Assembly: GCA_037447655.1 (NCBI GenBank)
Contig: JBBHKE010001244.1
Location: forward strand, 352,346 to 413,294
DNA: 60,949 nt
Reading direction: 5' to 3'
DNA from: Zygnema cylindricum
Lineage: Eukaryota > Streptophyta > Zygnematophyceae > Zygnematales > Zygnemataceae
Under the pieces are notes generated by a model. It ran no database searches, was not told the origin of the DNA, and worked only from the letters and a program-made list of their open reading frames with translations. This document shows positions 24,301-35,530 of the stretch, in pieces; positions within the stretch are counted from its first letter, which is position 1, and every line of letters begins with the position of its first letter. The translations under genes were made by a program, and so were the position numbers.

Positions 24301-27300
24301 GTACCGAGGGTCCGTTGCCCGTATTTTTTTTGGAAGAGAATGCGAGAGTCGCTAAAGCAACTTCTCAAGGAGATACGAAGGGCTGCGAAGAGCTTGTGTT
24401 TATGGTTGCGGAGCATCTGCTGCATCGCCCACTGTTTCTCGCTCCCTTTTGGTTGTTTCTTATTTGTGTTTTTACCTATGACAGATTCTATATTATGCCC
24501 TTTGCCCTCAAAGTGACAGCCTTCTTCTGGGAGCAACCCATTTCTTTCACCAACTTGGGACCAGTAAGCTCTTTCTCTCTCCAAATGCATGTTAATTCTT
24601 ATTTGTTAAGCAATTATTTGCATCCATTTCACATTTATTTCTGCATTCTATGTTGTATAGTGCTAGATAAGCGGACTTATTGCGCTGACATCAGTTTCGA
24701 GACCATCTGTGGTAACGGATAAAACGAAACGGGATGCTCACTTACTATGCAAAACCATTGAGTTACTGTACCCAAAAAAATGATAGCTTTGACAAGGACA
24801 TTGATTGGACTGTTTTGTTGTTTTATTTATTTTGTGATACTTTAATGAACTATGAAGGATCTTGCCACAATTTTGCCGGAGAAACAAAGGTAAATGTTGA
24901 CGTGTCTGATGTAACAAGTAAGTTTTAGTAACATCTATCTATTTTGGAGCTGCAAATTTATGCTTTCAGAATTAACAATTGAATTGCAGCTGAGCAGAGA
25001 TTGTATCACCATAAAGCTGATTATTATCCTTATTTCTAAACTTTATCCAACAAACACCACTTTTGACGAGGGGAACCTTTGTGCATTGAGACCTGGTGAC
25101 TGTTTACCTTTTATTTTAGGATGTCTTTCTACTAAAACTGACGTTTCGGAATGGACTGGTTATATTTTTTCAGTGTATGAAGCATGCCGTTTAGGCACTC
25201 ATTCCCCAGCAACACTGGATGTAGGAGACTCTCAGTCTACAAGTGGGAAGGTCAATCCTCCAGGGTTGATACAAGTGACAGTGGACCTTGCATCAGGATG
25301 GAAAGTTGAGGCCTATGGAGATGCTCTTCGTAGTGTTTGTAACAAACTGGATTTTCTTCCTCCATCAACCAGTACAATTTGTGATGGTGACTTTGAGCCC
25401 TGTATGGTGAGAACAAAGTCTAATTCATGAATGTTTTTGCAGCAGGCAGTAAATTTTGTTGGAAAAGCGCAATTATTAGTGGCAACTCTGATTGACACGT
25501 TCACTTGACAAATCATGCCTTTGTCCAACAATCAGATAATTGATAATCAGGAAGCCGTTAAGATAAGGAATAAACAACACTTTGACAATGTAGCCGAGGT
25601 TCAAAAAAAACTGTTTTAGATATATACAGGTAGAGATAAGGGCCAAGTGCATTTTGGGATCGGAGCTTTTGCTGTGGAGTATTTGGTACAACATGACATT
25701 ATAGAACATGTTGAGTCTGATTCTGAGGCAGGATTTGATATAGGTCAATTCATGGATCTGACTAGTAATGATTTATCCAACTGTTCAGGATTTAGTTAGA
25801 ATTTACTGTCTCTTTAGGGACACACTTCAATTATTGAAGGAAAAAGTTTCGAACTACAAACTGGTCATTCAGACATTGCAAATATTCTTGTCGCCAAATG
25901 CCTGCCGTACATGTTTCTGCTCTTTTCTTGTTGAAAACTTTAAAATACATTACAGGCACATATCTGTCCACACACGCACTTTGACTGCCTTGCCTCTTTC
26001 CTTCCAGCATTCACTTTTTCCTTTTCTCTCCAGTTAAAAGGATTTTCAACATTTCCAGTTTCTGAAATCATCCCATTATGAGGTGCAGGTTATCTATGTA
26101 ATCTGCCCCTTCACAGAACCTGCTGCTGTCCTCCAATTTTTGTCAGATTCTGCTTCTGCTCTTCGTGTTGGTACTGGAATTAAAGGAGGAGAAGATTCTA
26201 CTCGCGGGAGTTACAATAATAGTCTAAGAGGCCGTGTTGTTCTCCAGTTAATTCCCATGCAAATGCTACTACCCGGAGGGAAGCCATGGCTGCCGGCTCA
26301 ACTTCGAGAAATTGCCTTTTCTGTGTATACTAAAGCGAGAAGAACAGCTCTTGGTTCTCCTACTGTTCCAGACCTCCTCCCAACTCGTCTTTCAGCTGGA
26401 GCTCCTCTCTCTGTAGGAGCTCAGTGGAAAGATTGTAGTAATCGTAGTGGTGCTTCAGGAGCAGTGAATAAAGCTCCTTCTGAGGGACCAAATGTAGGGT
26501 GGCTTTATGAACCTCTGTATGTTCTCGCAAAAGCTGGACAAATTCAGAGAGGTGCAGGAGGAGGAGAAGGAACGGATACAAGTCTACCATCCTCTCCTCA
26601 AGACGCAGTTGATGGAGGATCTTCCCCAGCATTGCACTGCTGTTATACGTGGGGAGGAGGAGGAGGGAGTGCAAGTCACAGATTTCTTTTGTGTGTATGG
26701 ACAGATGCTCGAGGTGAATTGTTAGAGGTGGAAGTTCTTCCAGGGGTCGATCAGGGCCTGGGAATGCAGCGATGTTTTTCAGCTCTTCTTTCTCGGGGGG
26801 TTCAACTCATTCGTTTGGCTAATTCACAGACCCCAGGGAGACGTCTCGTTATTGTTTGCCTCGGAAGCATGACATCGCAAGAGACTCGAGGTGAGGACTT
26901 TTCTTCTCATATTATCAGATCGTTGATTAGGAGACATGTAAACTGTCAACTCCTAAAGCTAGAGTTTCTTATTACTCACCGTTTGGTGTTTTCGGGGTTG
27001 TGGAGAAAGAGATTATCGTATCGGTATGTATTTTGAAATTTTTAAGGATAAATTTCGACAAAGATTGCAAAAATTACACAGTTAAAGGGATGTACTACCA
27101 ACAAATGAAGAAATGTACACATTCTGAACACAAGAATAACTTTTGCAAGGAAAAAAGGACAAATTAGTGAGCCGGCGGAACCCAGGCATGTGTTCATTAA
27201 CATGTGTGGTTGGACAGTCATGTTCCACGGACCACCTGGTACGGTACTTTCAGTACATTTTGTTCTATGCCGTAACTATCGGAGATATCAAATTCTGGAT

Positions 27301-28365
27301 TTGTCGATAAATTTACTGTCTATTGCTGATTATCGACCGCAACTGGACGCTGTTATCGTTGATAATCGACTGTGAAACGGAAACAATATCTAACTCTATT
27401 TAATTATCTATCGTGCTTGTTTGGGTGATTTAATGCTGTTAAGAAAAATTATAAACAGAACATTTTTTTATTGGCGCTTTTTTGCAGAATGGCACTTGGC
27501 TTTGCGAAGCCGAGGGCTGGATGAAAGACCAGGATTAGTTTGTGTTTTGCCTCAATCTGGAGAAGGGGCAATTCAAGAGGGAGGAAAGGGAGATGGAAGA
27601 AGGAGAGGCATGCAATCGACCGAAGGACATCATTCTTTGGGTCTGGCAACTGGGAGTCCTTCCCAGGCTCTCCCAGTTTCAGGAACTCATGTAAACAATA
27701 AGTTTTTGGCGGGAGTCACTTTAGCTTGCCTTCATACTGAACCTGGGATACAGCTTGCTTGTGATTCATCTTCTTCAACTATCTCAGGTAGTACGATTTC
27801 CAAAGAGCCCTTTCCATGTCATAGTTTTTTCAGTTACCTTGATTATTACAGTTAAATCTTGGGGACTAAAAATGTAACTGACTTTCCTTTTTTTTTCTTC
27901 TGTTTGTTTACTCGTTAATTAGCAGGTGGTGGATCTAGTGTTCTTGGACATAGGTGGGTGGGATCGACTGGAGGAGCCTTTGTGGTTGTTCCTTCTCACA
28001 TTCCTAGACACTCTACTTTTGGAGGCTATTGTCAAACCGATACCGCTCTCCCTCTCGCTTGTGCTTTTCTGGTGACTCCCAATTTAGGCACGTCCCAAAG
28101 TTGTCAACAAGTTCCGTTGTCCGTTTCTCTGGCCATGCATTATATGTCAGGAGATTTGGTCGGAGAAGTCTTGGGAGTGGCCAATGGGATGACCTTAGCG
28201 AGACGAGTCATTCAAACAGTGACAGCCGAATTGCATGGACTTTGTTGGTTAAGTCTCTCTTCCGATGGAAAGAGACTAAGTACAATTCCGGTACACTGTC
28301 GTTTGCTTCAACGACTTCAGGGATTGCTCAACCATTTGGGACAAGCCACAGCTCGAGTCGACTGA
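10587..28365 (+). CDS. MED13: MED13, Mediator kinase-module subunit 13 (5' end missing)
   Basis: MED13 is the large subunit that docks the CDK8 kinase module (CDK8, cyclin C, MED12, MED13) onto core Mediator in the nucleus and so restrains RNA polymerase II transcription. Exons by splice site and phase: 10587-10684, 11632-11709, 15007-15094, 15281-15370, 15924-16001, 16237-16301, 16510-16563, 16626-16719, 18531-18737, 20202-20463, 21154-21369, 21879-22916, 23121-23545, 24207-24294, 24485-24563, 25174-25406, 26089-26890, 27488-27787, 27926-28365 (TGA). All junction phases agree when only one copy of the duplicated block is used, giving about 1,578 codons; plant MED13 is about 1,900. Colinear plant-like blocks include LWLFCPGE, ERIPCRIAGD..VGVWRSV, VGYQEDW..KAPLEPY, VIYVICPFTEPAAVL, LYEPLYVLAKAG and WTDARGELL. 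The start codon and first 40-60 residues are not found, and the 10587 boundary is approximate. Confidence 0.93.
12335..12528. mobile_element. Degenerate miniature element inside MED13 intron 2
   Basis: The right end CTCTAATAATGATACAAGGT matches the CTAATAACGATTCAAGGTGT terminus of the family at 7766-7966. The left end begins ACACCAAGGGTGG and runs into TTAGTGTTATCAACTCTAAT. The terminal pairing is eroded. It lies wholly within the intron and leaves both splice sites intact. Confidence 0.55.
15313..16736 (+). repeat. Direct duplication copy A, carrying MED13 exons 4 (part) to 8
   Basis: This 1.42-kb block is repeated at 16883-18301 with about 98 percent identity by eye. It holds the end of exon 4, exon 5 (15924-16001, LELHFITSSCAVYLAVF), exon 6 (16237-16301), exon 7 (16510-16563) and exon 8 (16626-16719, LVGPYGWVGALRRKCSGE). 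It runs straight into the 10-N gap. Copy A contains the complete exon 4 with its acceptor, whereas copy B does not. Confidence 0.9.
16564..16625 (+). other. Very short MED13 intron 7 (62 nt)
   Basis: A GTGAAC donor at 16564 and a GTTTTGCAG acceptor ending 16625 are needed, because reading through reaches an in-frame TAA in exon 8. Splicing restores the conserved LLVGPYGWVGALRRKCSGE reading. A T-rich tract precedes the acceptor. The same intron is conserved in copy B (18129-18190). Confidence 0.65.
16737..16746. other. Assembly gap (10 N)
   Basis: Ten N bases lie exactly between the two duplicate blocks. A round ten suggests a scaffolder placeholder rather than a measured distance. Open frames drawn across it are meaningless. 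Confidence 0.98.
16747..16882. other. Unmatched contig-edge sequence
   Basis: These 136 bases follow the gap and precede copy B. They replace the sequence that precedes the same point in copy A, including the exon 4 acceptor. They include GGTACCCGCGGTTACAAAAC and show no coding frame or splice site for MED13. They may be a haplotype-specific insertion or a chimeric contig end. Confidence 0.6.
16883..18301 (+). repeat. Direct duplication copy B, MED13 exons 4 (truncated) to 8
   Basis: Matches copy A at an offset of 1568-1570 bases. Equivalent exons are 16883-16940 (5' truncated, no acceptor), 17492-17569, 17806-17870, 18075-18128 and 18191-18284. All splice sites after the first are intact. 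Only two residue differences are seen, both in exon 7: AELK versus ADLK and KGVW versus KGVR. This copy is continuous with exon 9. One copy of each exon suffices for a normal protein. Confidence 0.9.
18531..22916 (+). CDS. MED13: MED13 exons 9-12, middle region
   Basis: Exon 9 (18531-18737) reads YDSVYVEVELLQPGSG and GEEVLVPLWPPRPSN, matching the plant block ending AEAVLVPILQSAFAKF. Exon 10 (20202-20463) is Ser/Gly-rich and carries a possible bipartite nuclear signal, KRPAQSLLGEAKRPR. Exon 11 (21154-21369) ends with the acidic block ELDDMDILADYGNLGEVFED, which in plants reads MDIKALLSEFGDFGDFFEND. Exon 12 (21879-22916, 346 codons) is largely disordered, then has ERIPCRIAGDDAADTQ, LVGVWRSVEPP, and near its end a RCVECGAP cysteine pair. 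This region likely includes the long disordered insertion typical of MED13. Confidence 0.9.
23121..28365 (+). CDS. MED13: MED13 exons 13-19, C-terminal MID/PIWI-like half
   Basis: MED13 shares an Argonaute-like fold, with MID and PIWI-like domains in this half. Exon 13 (23121-23545) has VFPALIEAFGRDNVQGPLTA then WEWCHG. Exons 13/14 join as TPSILVGYQEDWIA. Exon 15 (24485-24563) reads ILYYALCPQSDSLLLGATHF and splices to exon 16 (MYEACRLGTHSPATLD). Exon 17 (26089-26890) has VIYVICPFTEPAAVLQF, LREIAFSVYTKARRTALGSP, LHCCYTWGGGG and LLCVWTDARGELLEVEV. Exon 19 (27926-28365) ends with ELHGLCWLSLSS, TIPVHCRLLQRLQGLLNHLG and a TGA. Exons 14 and 15 are under 90 bases. I cannot judge whether any catalytic PIWI residue persists; none is expected in MED13. 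Confidence 0.93.
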
Positions 28366-30450
28366 AAAGGGTCTGAAAATGGATTGAGAATAGTTTGTTC
28401 GATTGGTTTCCGTTTGTTGACCGAATCATTGGGCTTAGAAGTGGGTGGATTTTCAAGTTATTTTATTAGAGTTGGTCAACTATTCGTCGTTTTCAGAGTC
28501 GTGAAGAACCTCGCTTGGTTTCTTGGTTTGATCAGGAGGACAGAGATGGGTATTTAGGATGCTGTATCGTGAAGCTCTTCGGCTAAACTGCCCACAGTAG
28601 TAGTCTCTATATCATTTAGTGTTAGGTGCGCCACAGTAAGTTCGCTATATGTATATACAAAGTTGCGCGTTCTATGCTATTGTCGTCAGGCAAAATCCTT
28701 TTTAGTGAACGGATCAAACTCAAAACTGAAGGAGGTCTTATGATTGGAGGTTTATTAGAAGTGCTGGCTAAGCCATAGCAAAACCTTCAAAGTCTGACGT
28801 CTTTTTTTTTAGAGCTGTTGAAGTATATTGGCGACGAAGTATATTGGCGACGAAGTATGAGGTCATGTTGTCACATGGGCTTAGCTGAGATATCGGTCAG
28901 AGATCTTCTATGTCAACTGTTTCATTTGATTGGAGATCTTATACGTGATGTTCCATTCGTTTGAATTTCTTGTATGTGTAACTGTTTCAATTATCTAGAG
29001 ATTTTGTATGTCTTCTGTTACATTTTCTGGAGATCTTGTCTGTATTCGCTTAATTTGTGGCTTGTTGAAGCTTTTTATTTTTTGGCTGAACTCGTAGTGA
29101 ACAGGAAAGCTTGCTGAAAGTGGAGATGTCCATCCGGATTCATGATAAAGCATTTTATCCTGAATTGTTAAAATTGTACAATACGAGTGTACAAAAACTA
29201 ACTTGTCAGGAAAAATAAAGGAAATAACTAAACCGAAAACAGATTAATGTTTGTACCAGAAGGACACTGTTATTGTGAAGCTATGAGTCGTCAAAGCTGC
29301 TACATCGCCTTTGCTAGTAGAATTGAACTCTTTGAGGCCAGTCAAAGGTGTTTAACTTTGTAATTGACTCATATATCATTGTTCTGACATGAGGACTAGG
29401 AAGGTAACGGTTTTACCCTTTCAATCGTGATGTCACAATTGAAGATTGGAAGACAGTCTGGTGAGAAAAGGGCCCAAGTGATGTTTAACCGTAATAACGA
29501 TGGGAAGTTGACCCTTTCCAATAGCTAACAATGCATGTTAATGTAAACTACAGTAGGAGAGACAGCATGGATATACCATGCCCTATCAATACATGGTATC
29601 ATTTTGAACAAAATGGTTTTTGTTTCGGTGAGATAGAGAGTATGTTTAAAGATAAACTTGGTTGAACAAAACAATTAGATGAAATCTACATTTGCTTTGA
29701 GTCCACACGATACATACAATAGTCATTTTTAAGTTGGACTGATTGTCAATAAATAACCATTTTCGAAAACGATTAAAATACGAACATCTCCAAAAAAAAG
29801 GGTCAACATAGTAATTAGGTGTTTTGACCAAATTGCACTTAAGTCGTCTAATCTAGAGAACTTCCGAGTGCTCATATTCTATCGAATTATCTCCATTTTT
29901 AGCAAATGGTTGTCTAGTAATAGTAACTGCTTCTTTTGATTCCACTGTGCTCCCATCGAAATTTTCCATCCTTATTTTCCTTCCCAAGAAACTGCAAAGC
30001 ATTTTTTACGTCCCGCTTTGGAATTACGATAAACTTTTCAATGGAAGTCAAGATTTTCAAACATCAACCCCTTTTTGACTTTTCATCCTCTACCTATGCA
30101 CTTGGAAGAAACATTTTCTTTTCTTTTGTGTTTCCACTTTGGTTTTATCCAGCAAAGACTTCACCAGAGATTCTCCTTGTAAACCATTATGGATTGTACT
30201 TGAAATATAACATTACGACATTCTCAATAACACATGTCCTTTGCAAGCTATAACCTTTCCAATTAGCACATTCCATGAGAAAACTACCAAGGTTGTCACG
30301 AGTGAATGCGTATGATACTATTGTATGTGTAAGATTTTATCGGTTCATTTAGGCTGCTTTGGATGATGACAAAAATAAGGATTAACAAAAAAAAAAAGTG
30401 TCAATCTCATCCTCACGAGATTCTAATAGCGAGGGAGTTAAGTTTTGGAA
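28366..30450. other. MED13 3' flank and intergenic DNA
   Basis: The MED13 3' UTR must begin here. The first AATAAA is at 29214-29219, about 850 bases past the stop, so the real poly(A) site may use a weaker plant-type signal nearer the gene. No further coding sequence is supported. Confidence 0.5.
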
Positions 30451-30765
30451 AGCTACGAGTCTGGGTCGGAATAAGATTTGACAAATCGATAACGAGTTTG
30501 GAAAAGTGGAAAGGGGGCTCGAGGGAGGAGTGAGAGGAGAAAAAGAAGAAGGCGAAGACAGAGGTGACAACGTAGGTGGAGGAGTAACGCGAGGGTGAGG
30601 TGGAGGTATAGTGGCATATCGAGGTAGGGGAAAAGGTGAAGTTGAGTCTTGAGAGGCAAATGCATTTTCAAGGGGACGAGGAATGAGGGGAGCGGTAGAA
30701 GTTGGAGGTATCTCTCCTCCTCCTCCCTCTCCTCCTCCGTCTCCCCCAAAATCCGTTATCTCCCC
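30450..30765. repeat. Purine/pyrimidine-skewed low-complexity tract
   Basis: The plus strand is G/A-rich to about 30700 and then turns to a CTCCTCCTCCCTCTCC run. The minus strand gives an open frame of 141 codons that is almost wholly Pro/Ser/Leu and Gly/Glu, which is compositional. It is not called as a gene. It may derive from a decayed element ending near 31.74 kb. Confidence 0.6.
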
Positions 30766-31139
30766 CCCCTTGTTTTCAGTCCCATCCTGGTGGGCGGCGG
30801 CCTCCATAAGTCGCCTCTACTACTCCTCCAAAACTTGGGCCCCTTTGTGCACTTGGGGGGGTGGGGGGTGCTCTATTACACAATATTGCTCACTTTGGGG
30901 TTTCCTCTATGTTTGTGAAACTCCTAATCAACTCTCGAGGGTAATTCTTTGGGAATAATAACTCCATACAAGTAATAGTAACGAATATTGCTAGGAAAAG
31001 CAACGCAAACCTCCCAAAAGAAATCAATTGGTCTCAATCGTGCCTCTTCATAAGTTGCTTTACTCCTCTCTCCCTCGTGTGCTAATGCGACCGCGTCCTT
31101 TGACACCACGGTGTCCATTGGCTTCGTTACTCCCATGGG

Positions 31140-31740
31140 GGAGAGTTGATTCAAGCAGAGGGCATTATTCTCGACAATGACAATGGTTTGGCGGACCCGC
31201 TTTCGGTAAAATTCGTTAGTTAGGCGACTAGACATGTTAGAGTGGCCACGCATCACGCTGCTAAGAAAAAAAAGTGTGGTTATGCACCTTGAAGCTATGG
31301 ATGAATTTATTCCGATGGTGGTCAAGTTGTTTTGGAGGTTTGACGATTGCTTTAGATGAGCTAATTTGTACTTGTGTTTGGCGATCTGTTAAGAGGATAG
31401 CCCTTTGAAAGCCCTCCCGTTCTTGTCCTTCCTTCATTCTACCATCGACGTTTTTCTATGGTTTTAGAGTGAGTGCAAGCTGCTATCCTCCTCCGATTTG
31501 CTGTTGTCGTTATGGATGGTCGACGTTTTTCGAAGCTCACTCGACGTGCTCTGCCGAGCTTGGGAATTTGAGTTCTTTAGCTATGTTGAGGTTTGGTTAG
31601 GTAGTTTTTGCTTTGGGTTTGCTATTTTGTTGTTGTTCTCGTGCTTGTTGTTCTTATGCTTGTTCTTCTTTTTAAAGTCTTTTGTTGGCTTGCCCTTGTT
31701 TGTGTGTAAGTTGATTTTGCCCTGTTTTCCCTTGTAATTT
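31140..31740 (+). pseudogene. Decayed 3' end of a reverse-transcriptase element (copy 1)
   Basis: Across frames and stops the plus strand reads VSxATRHVRVATHHAAKKKK, then ESPPVLVLPSFYHRRFSMVL and VQAAILLRFAVVV (x marks a stop). This resembles the region after the reverse transcriptase domain in a family known from streptophyte genomes, whose intact relatives contain a SRAAT..GF..AAKxKEKSY motif and a LPFYRQRLSVALQRAQ motif. The same stretch aligns by nucleotide with 60190-60560, including AGTGAGTGCAAGCTGCTATC there AGCGAGTGCTATGTTCTAGC. It is heavily frameshifted. Confidence 0.55.
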
Positions 31741-32168
31741 GCGTCCAACGGAGTTTTTTTTTCCGTTTCGTTTTTGCTTTTCTTCTTTTGTTCTCATGAA
31801 CCAGGATGGTTTACCATCGCGCTTTCTTGATAAGTTGTAGAGGTGGTTCTAGTCACAATCTGTCGCAAAGCAGCAATCGCTAACAATTTGTCCCTATTGT
31901 GGATGTGGGAAAGGCCATTGTTTCTCATGACAAAGGCAAGGTTTATTATTTAGGGTAAGAAACGAAGGAATGTGGAGAGAATCCTGCATTCCCTTGCCTA
32001 CGAAACTGGAAGAGTACAGAAGTCAAAAGAATAGAGTCCATGCATCAAAATGTCGTACTGCTAACTTACAGTTAAGCGTCCACGTGGGAACAGACGACTG
32101 TCTTAATGACACAAATACACAATTAGACAGTTCGAAACTATACGGTGTATCGCTATTAGTGTTAAGCC

Positions 32169-32884
32169 TAAGGGTATGTCCCCATGTGCATAAGGGTTTT
32201 TTATGTCGTTTTCTTGTAAAACTTAGCGCCGTACTGCCTAAGTTGCAACTATACGAAGGAATCACAAATTTGTAGAGTACAATTTGCGTCATCCTCGAAC
32301 TTAGGATGTACGAAAATTTGTCGTCTTGTATTTTTCGACCCACATCTACGACAAAAAACGTCATCTTCAAGCTTATGTTTAAAACACATGCGCGATGTGT
32401 TTTAAAACTAGGTATTTTCGATAAACAAATAGGAACATATATTCACACGTGTCGTAATTTTCGAAAAATTTCATCCGATTTTTAAGGTCAAAGAAAAGTA
32501 CAGAATTCGCTATGTTTTGTCCGTTTTCGTTCAATACGACGAAAAAAAGTACACAATTTGTTTGGTTTTGTCCGATTTCGTTCAGTACGGATTTTTTTTA
32601 TTGCAAGGGTCTCGAAATTCTGATGCCATTTCACGTCGACCGGAGCGCATCTTCTTCAACCGTGAAACTGCACAGGTTGGAATGCGGTACGTCTACAATG
32701 TCACGGTAAGACATGCGACGTCACACGCTGTTCCAAAAAATAACGTGCGACAACACAGATTGTAGACGGTGACAACCGTCACAGGTACTGTCGACGTATA
32801 CAATAATCACAAACGTAAGTTACGATTACGTTCTTACACATAGGGACACGAGAATCGGGTCCGACGGATCCGCGCTAAAATACA
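32169..32884. mobile_element. Terminal-inverted-repeat element, copy 1
   Basis: Begins TAAGGGTATGTCCCCATGTG, followed by CTTAGCGCCGTACTGCCTAA and AACTTAGGATGTACGAAAAT. It ends GACGGATCCGCGCTAAAATA just before a second start. The same right-hand segment recurs at about 36300-36570, where it is followed by an inverted terminus. It has no coding capacity, and its own right terminus may be missing because the next copy abuts it. Confidence 0.5.
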
Positions 32885-33370
32885 AAGTAAGGCTGCGGCC
32901 CCATGTGGCTAAGTTCGGATTTTTTTCTGTCGTTTTCCTTTATAACTTAGCGCCGTACTGCCTAAGTTGCGACCGTACGAAGAAATCGCAAATTTGTAAC
33001 GTACAATTTGCGTCATTCTCGAACTTAGGGTGTACGAAAATTTGTCGTCTTGCGTTTTTTCGACCCACTGTCACGTCATCTTCAAAATTTTCATAAACAA
33101 CATCGGCAATATGTTTTACGCTAAGTAAAACCGTTTACACCAATAGGAAAACATACTCCCACGTGTGAAAAGTTTTCAAAAATATTTGACGAAAAAAAAA
33201 GTACAGGGTTGTTGGTTTTTGTCCGCATGCACCTTGTACGGTTTTTTTTGCAGGGGGTCTCGATGCTGCAGTGCCCTTTGACAGAAAGGTGAAAAATCTG
33301 CCAAGGCGCCACTTCTACTCGCCCTCACCGCCACTGTCACCTTTTGTCCCATCCACCCCTTCAAACGACA
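32885..33370. mobile_element. Terminal-inverted-repeat element, copy 2 (5' part)
   Basis: Starts TAAGGCTGCGGCCCCATGTG and repeats copy 1 closely to about 33100: GCGCCGTACTGCCTAAGTTG, CGTACAATTTGCGTCATTCT and GTCGTCTTGCG. The later part (about 33180-33290) matches 32500-32630 of copy 1 more loosely (GTACAGGGTTGTTGG, AGGGGGTCTCGATGCTGC). The right end is not clear. Confidence 0.5.
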
Positions 33371-34740
33371 CCATTTCGCATTCTGCTACAAGTTAGATTT
33401 AAGGGCAAGGGGAGGGAGCGGGAGAAAATATTAAAAGCGACGTTTTTAACTACCGCGGAAGGTTCAAAAAATCATTCTTCACATTAAAAATTAGTCTTCG
33501 CGGGAAAATCATTGATACAACACTTTCCCCTAATTAACGTTTTATTGTGAGACTCGTAATATGGCCTTAACATTGTTTATATATTTTAATGGAAAATAAA
33601 ACATTCTTCTTCTTTCTTCCTTAAAGAAAAAATAGAAAATCTTTGTTGCTTGCTCTTTTTTAGCTAAGGAAAAAGCTGAGGCCGAGAAGTTCTTACGCTT
33701 TGTCTGAAAGAGTTAGGATATTTTTCTTTGTTGAAAACTTTTTATATTAACTTCTTTTTTTAGTTTTGAATCTGAAATGAAACTGCAATGTAAATCAGAA
33801 ATGGAGGCTCAGTTTATGCCTATTGTGTTAGCTTCTGCGCGATGTGATTTATTTACAGAATTGCTTATAATCAGAGTTCAAAGAGAGTTTAAAAGAGGTT
33901 TTAGAAGAGAGTTTAAAAAAGATTTTAGAAGATGTTTAGAAGAAAAATAGAAAAGAAAATAAGAGATTTTTATTTTAATGTGTAGTTTCTGTTTGACCGA
34001 GGCATAGAATAAGCCGAAGCTGGGCTGATATCGATCTCTCTCACCCATACGGATCTTGGAAACCCTAAAAAACTAGGCTGTAGTGATACTCCATCCTCCT
34101 TCCCTCACCCATACAAGATGAGTTTTTTTAACTCGAAAATGCTAGGTTATTACATTAATGTGATTCGGTGTGGTTTATTAAAACAAAGATAGTGAGGTAT
34201 TGTTTAACTTAATATTCATTTTTGTCTTCGTTTCGGATTTTTCTTTGTGTTGATAATTAAGTTAAGCATGTTTATTTCAAAGATTTTAACTTGATACATA
34301 ATAACAATAAAATAGTAATAAAAACGATTGAAATTTGCTTTTGTTTATGTCGTTGTGGACGATAACTTTAAGATGGTTGTTCTCCTTGTGTTGATACTTT
34401 TCTTATGAAAACCGGTTCTTTTATTTTTCTTCTTTATTTTTCTTATTTTTGAAAGATCCCATTTCAAGTTCATGTTTTCAACTGCTGCTCACATTTTTTT
34501 TTAGGATGTTCCTGTTGACCTTTACGCTTGTATTTAAATTCGAGGTTTTGTAATTTTCTTTTAAAATTTGTGATTGTTTATTGATTACTAAAAAATCCTT
34601 CTGTTTCTTTTTTCAGCTCGATTGTCTGCATATTTTCAATGTCATACCCTAAAAAATGACTTTGCGTAAGTTGAAAAAATAATCTTAAACATCAGAGACA
34701 TGAACTGTTTTTTGAAGCTCGCTCATCTGAAGTCCAAATT
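33371..34740. other. AT-rich intergenic DNA
   Basis: No gene is supported. A short purine-rich repeat of AGAGTTTAAAAGAGGTTTTA type lies at about 33876-33955. The rest is T-rich single-copy-looking sequence. Confidence 0.5.
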
Positions 34741-34744
34741 ATCT

Positions 34745-35222
34745 ACTATTATTAACCTATTATTTGCCCCACCCATACATCCACTCTAAATACTCTGCAT
34801 TTGTAATACAATGTTTTTTGCCATTTTTAAACATCCACATTAAATAATGTGCACTTGTCCTGTAACGGTTTTTTGCCCTTGTAATACTTGTACACTAAAT
34901 GTTGTGCACACTCTCTGATGATGTTATCTGACCATCTCACAACTGCAATAAATTCTGTGACCATTGACAATGTCATTTGCTTCTGACAGTGTGTACACTG
35001 TCTGACCATTTAATTTTCTCCTCTAAATTATCCACACTAAATACGATCATGTTTCTTGACACTCCATTGTATCCACGCCAATGTGTTTTGCTCCTCTCAT
35101 GCATCCACAGTAATTGCCGTGTATTCCTTATTTGCCCCTTTCACACATCCCACTAAATGTTGAGCATGCTGTCTGACAATGGTATCTGCTTCTCTCCTAC
35201 TTCCACATTAAATACTGTGTAC
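34745..35222. repeat. Degenerate tandem array with CCACACTAAATACTGTG words
   Basis: CATCCACATTAAATAATGTG, TACACTAAATGTTGTGCAC, ATCCACACTAAATACGATC, CATCCCACTAAATGTTGAGC and TTCCACATTAAATACTGTG recur every 45-80 bases, with TTTTTTGCC or TTTGCTCCTCTC between them. Copies are strongly diverged. Confidence 0.6.
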
Positions 35223-35389
35223 GGCCGTCTTCATAATAGGACATAGCAAAAACTGCAAATCACCCAATTTAATGTGGTTTTTCAATTAAAAAACAAACAA
35301 AAAAAAAACAGCTTCGAAATTAAGGAAGAAGGGGCAACAAATACAAAAAAAAGAACCAGTCACATTCTCATAATTGTAAGAAAAGTGCA

Positions 35390-35530
35390 GGTGTAGAGTC
35401 AACAGAGAAAGACAGAGCGGAGGGGGAAGGAAGGAGGAGGAGGAGGGAGAGGAGGGAGATGGAGCGTAAAGAGGGAGCGAGGGAGGGGGGGGTCGGGAAG
35501 AGGTGGGAGAGGAGGGGATGGAGAGGAAGC
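35390..35530. repeat. Homopurine GGA-rich tract
   Basis: The plus strand is almost pure G/A with GGAGGAGGAGGAGGGAGAGG runs; the minus strand gives a Leu/Ser/Pro-rich low-complexity frame. It is not a protein gene. Potential triplex or G-rich structure. Confidence 0.8.

Noticed and set aside
30382-30807. 141-codon Pro/Ser-rich frame on the minus strand
   Set aside because: The composition follows from a purine-rich tract. It has no domain, no splice context and no conserved pattern.
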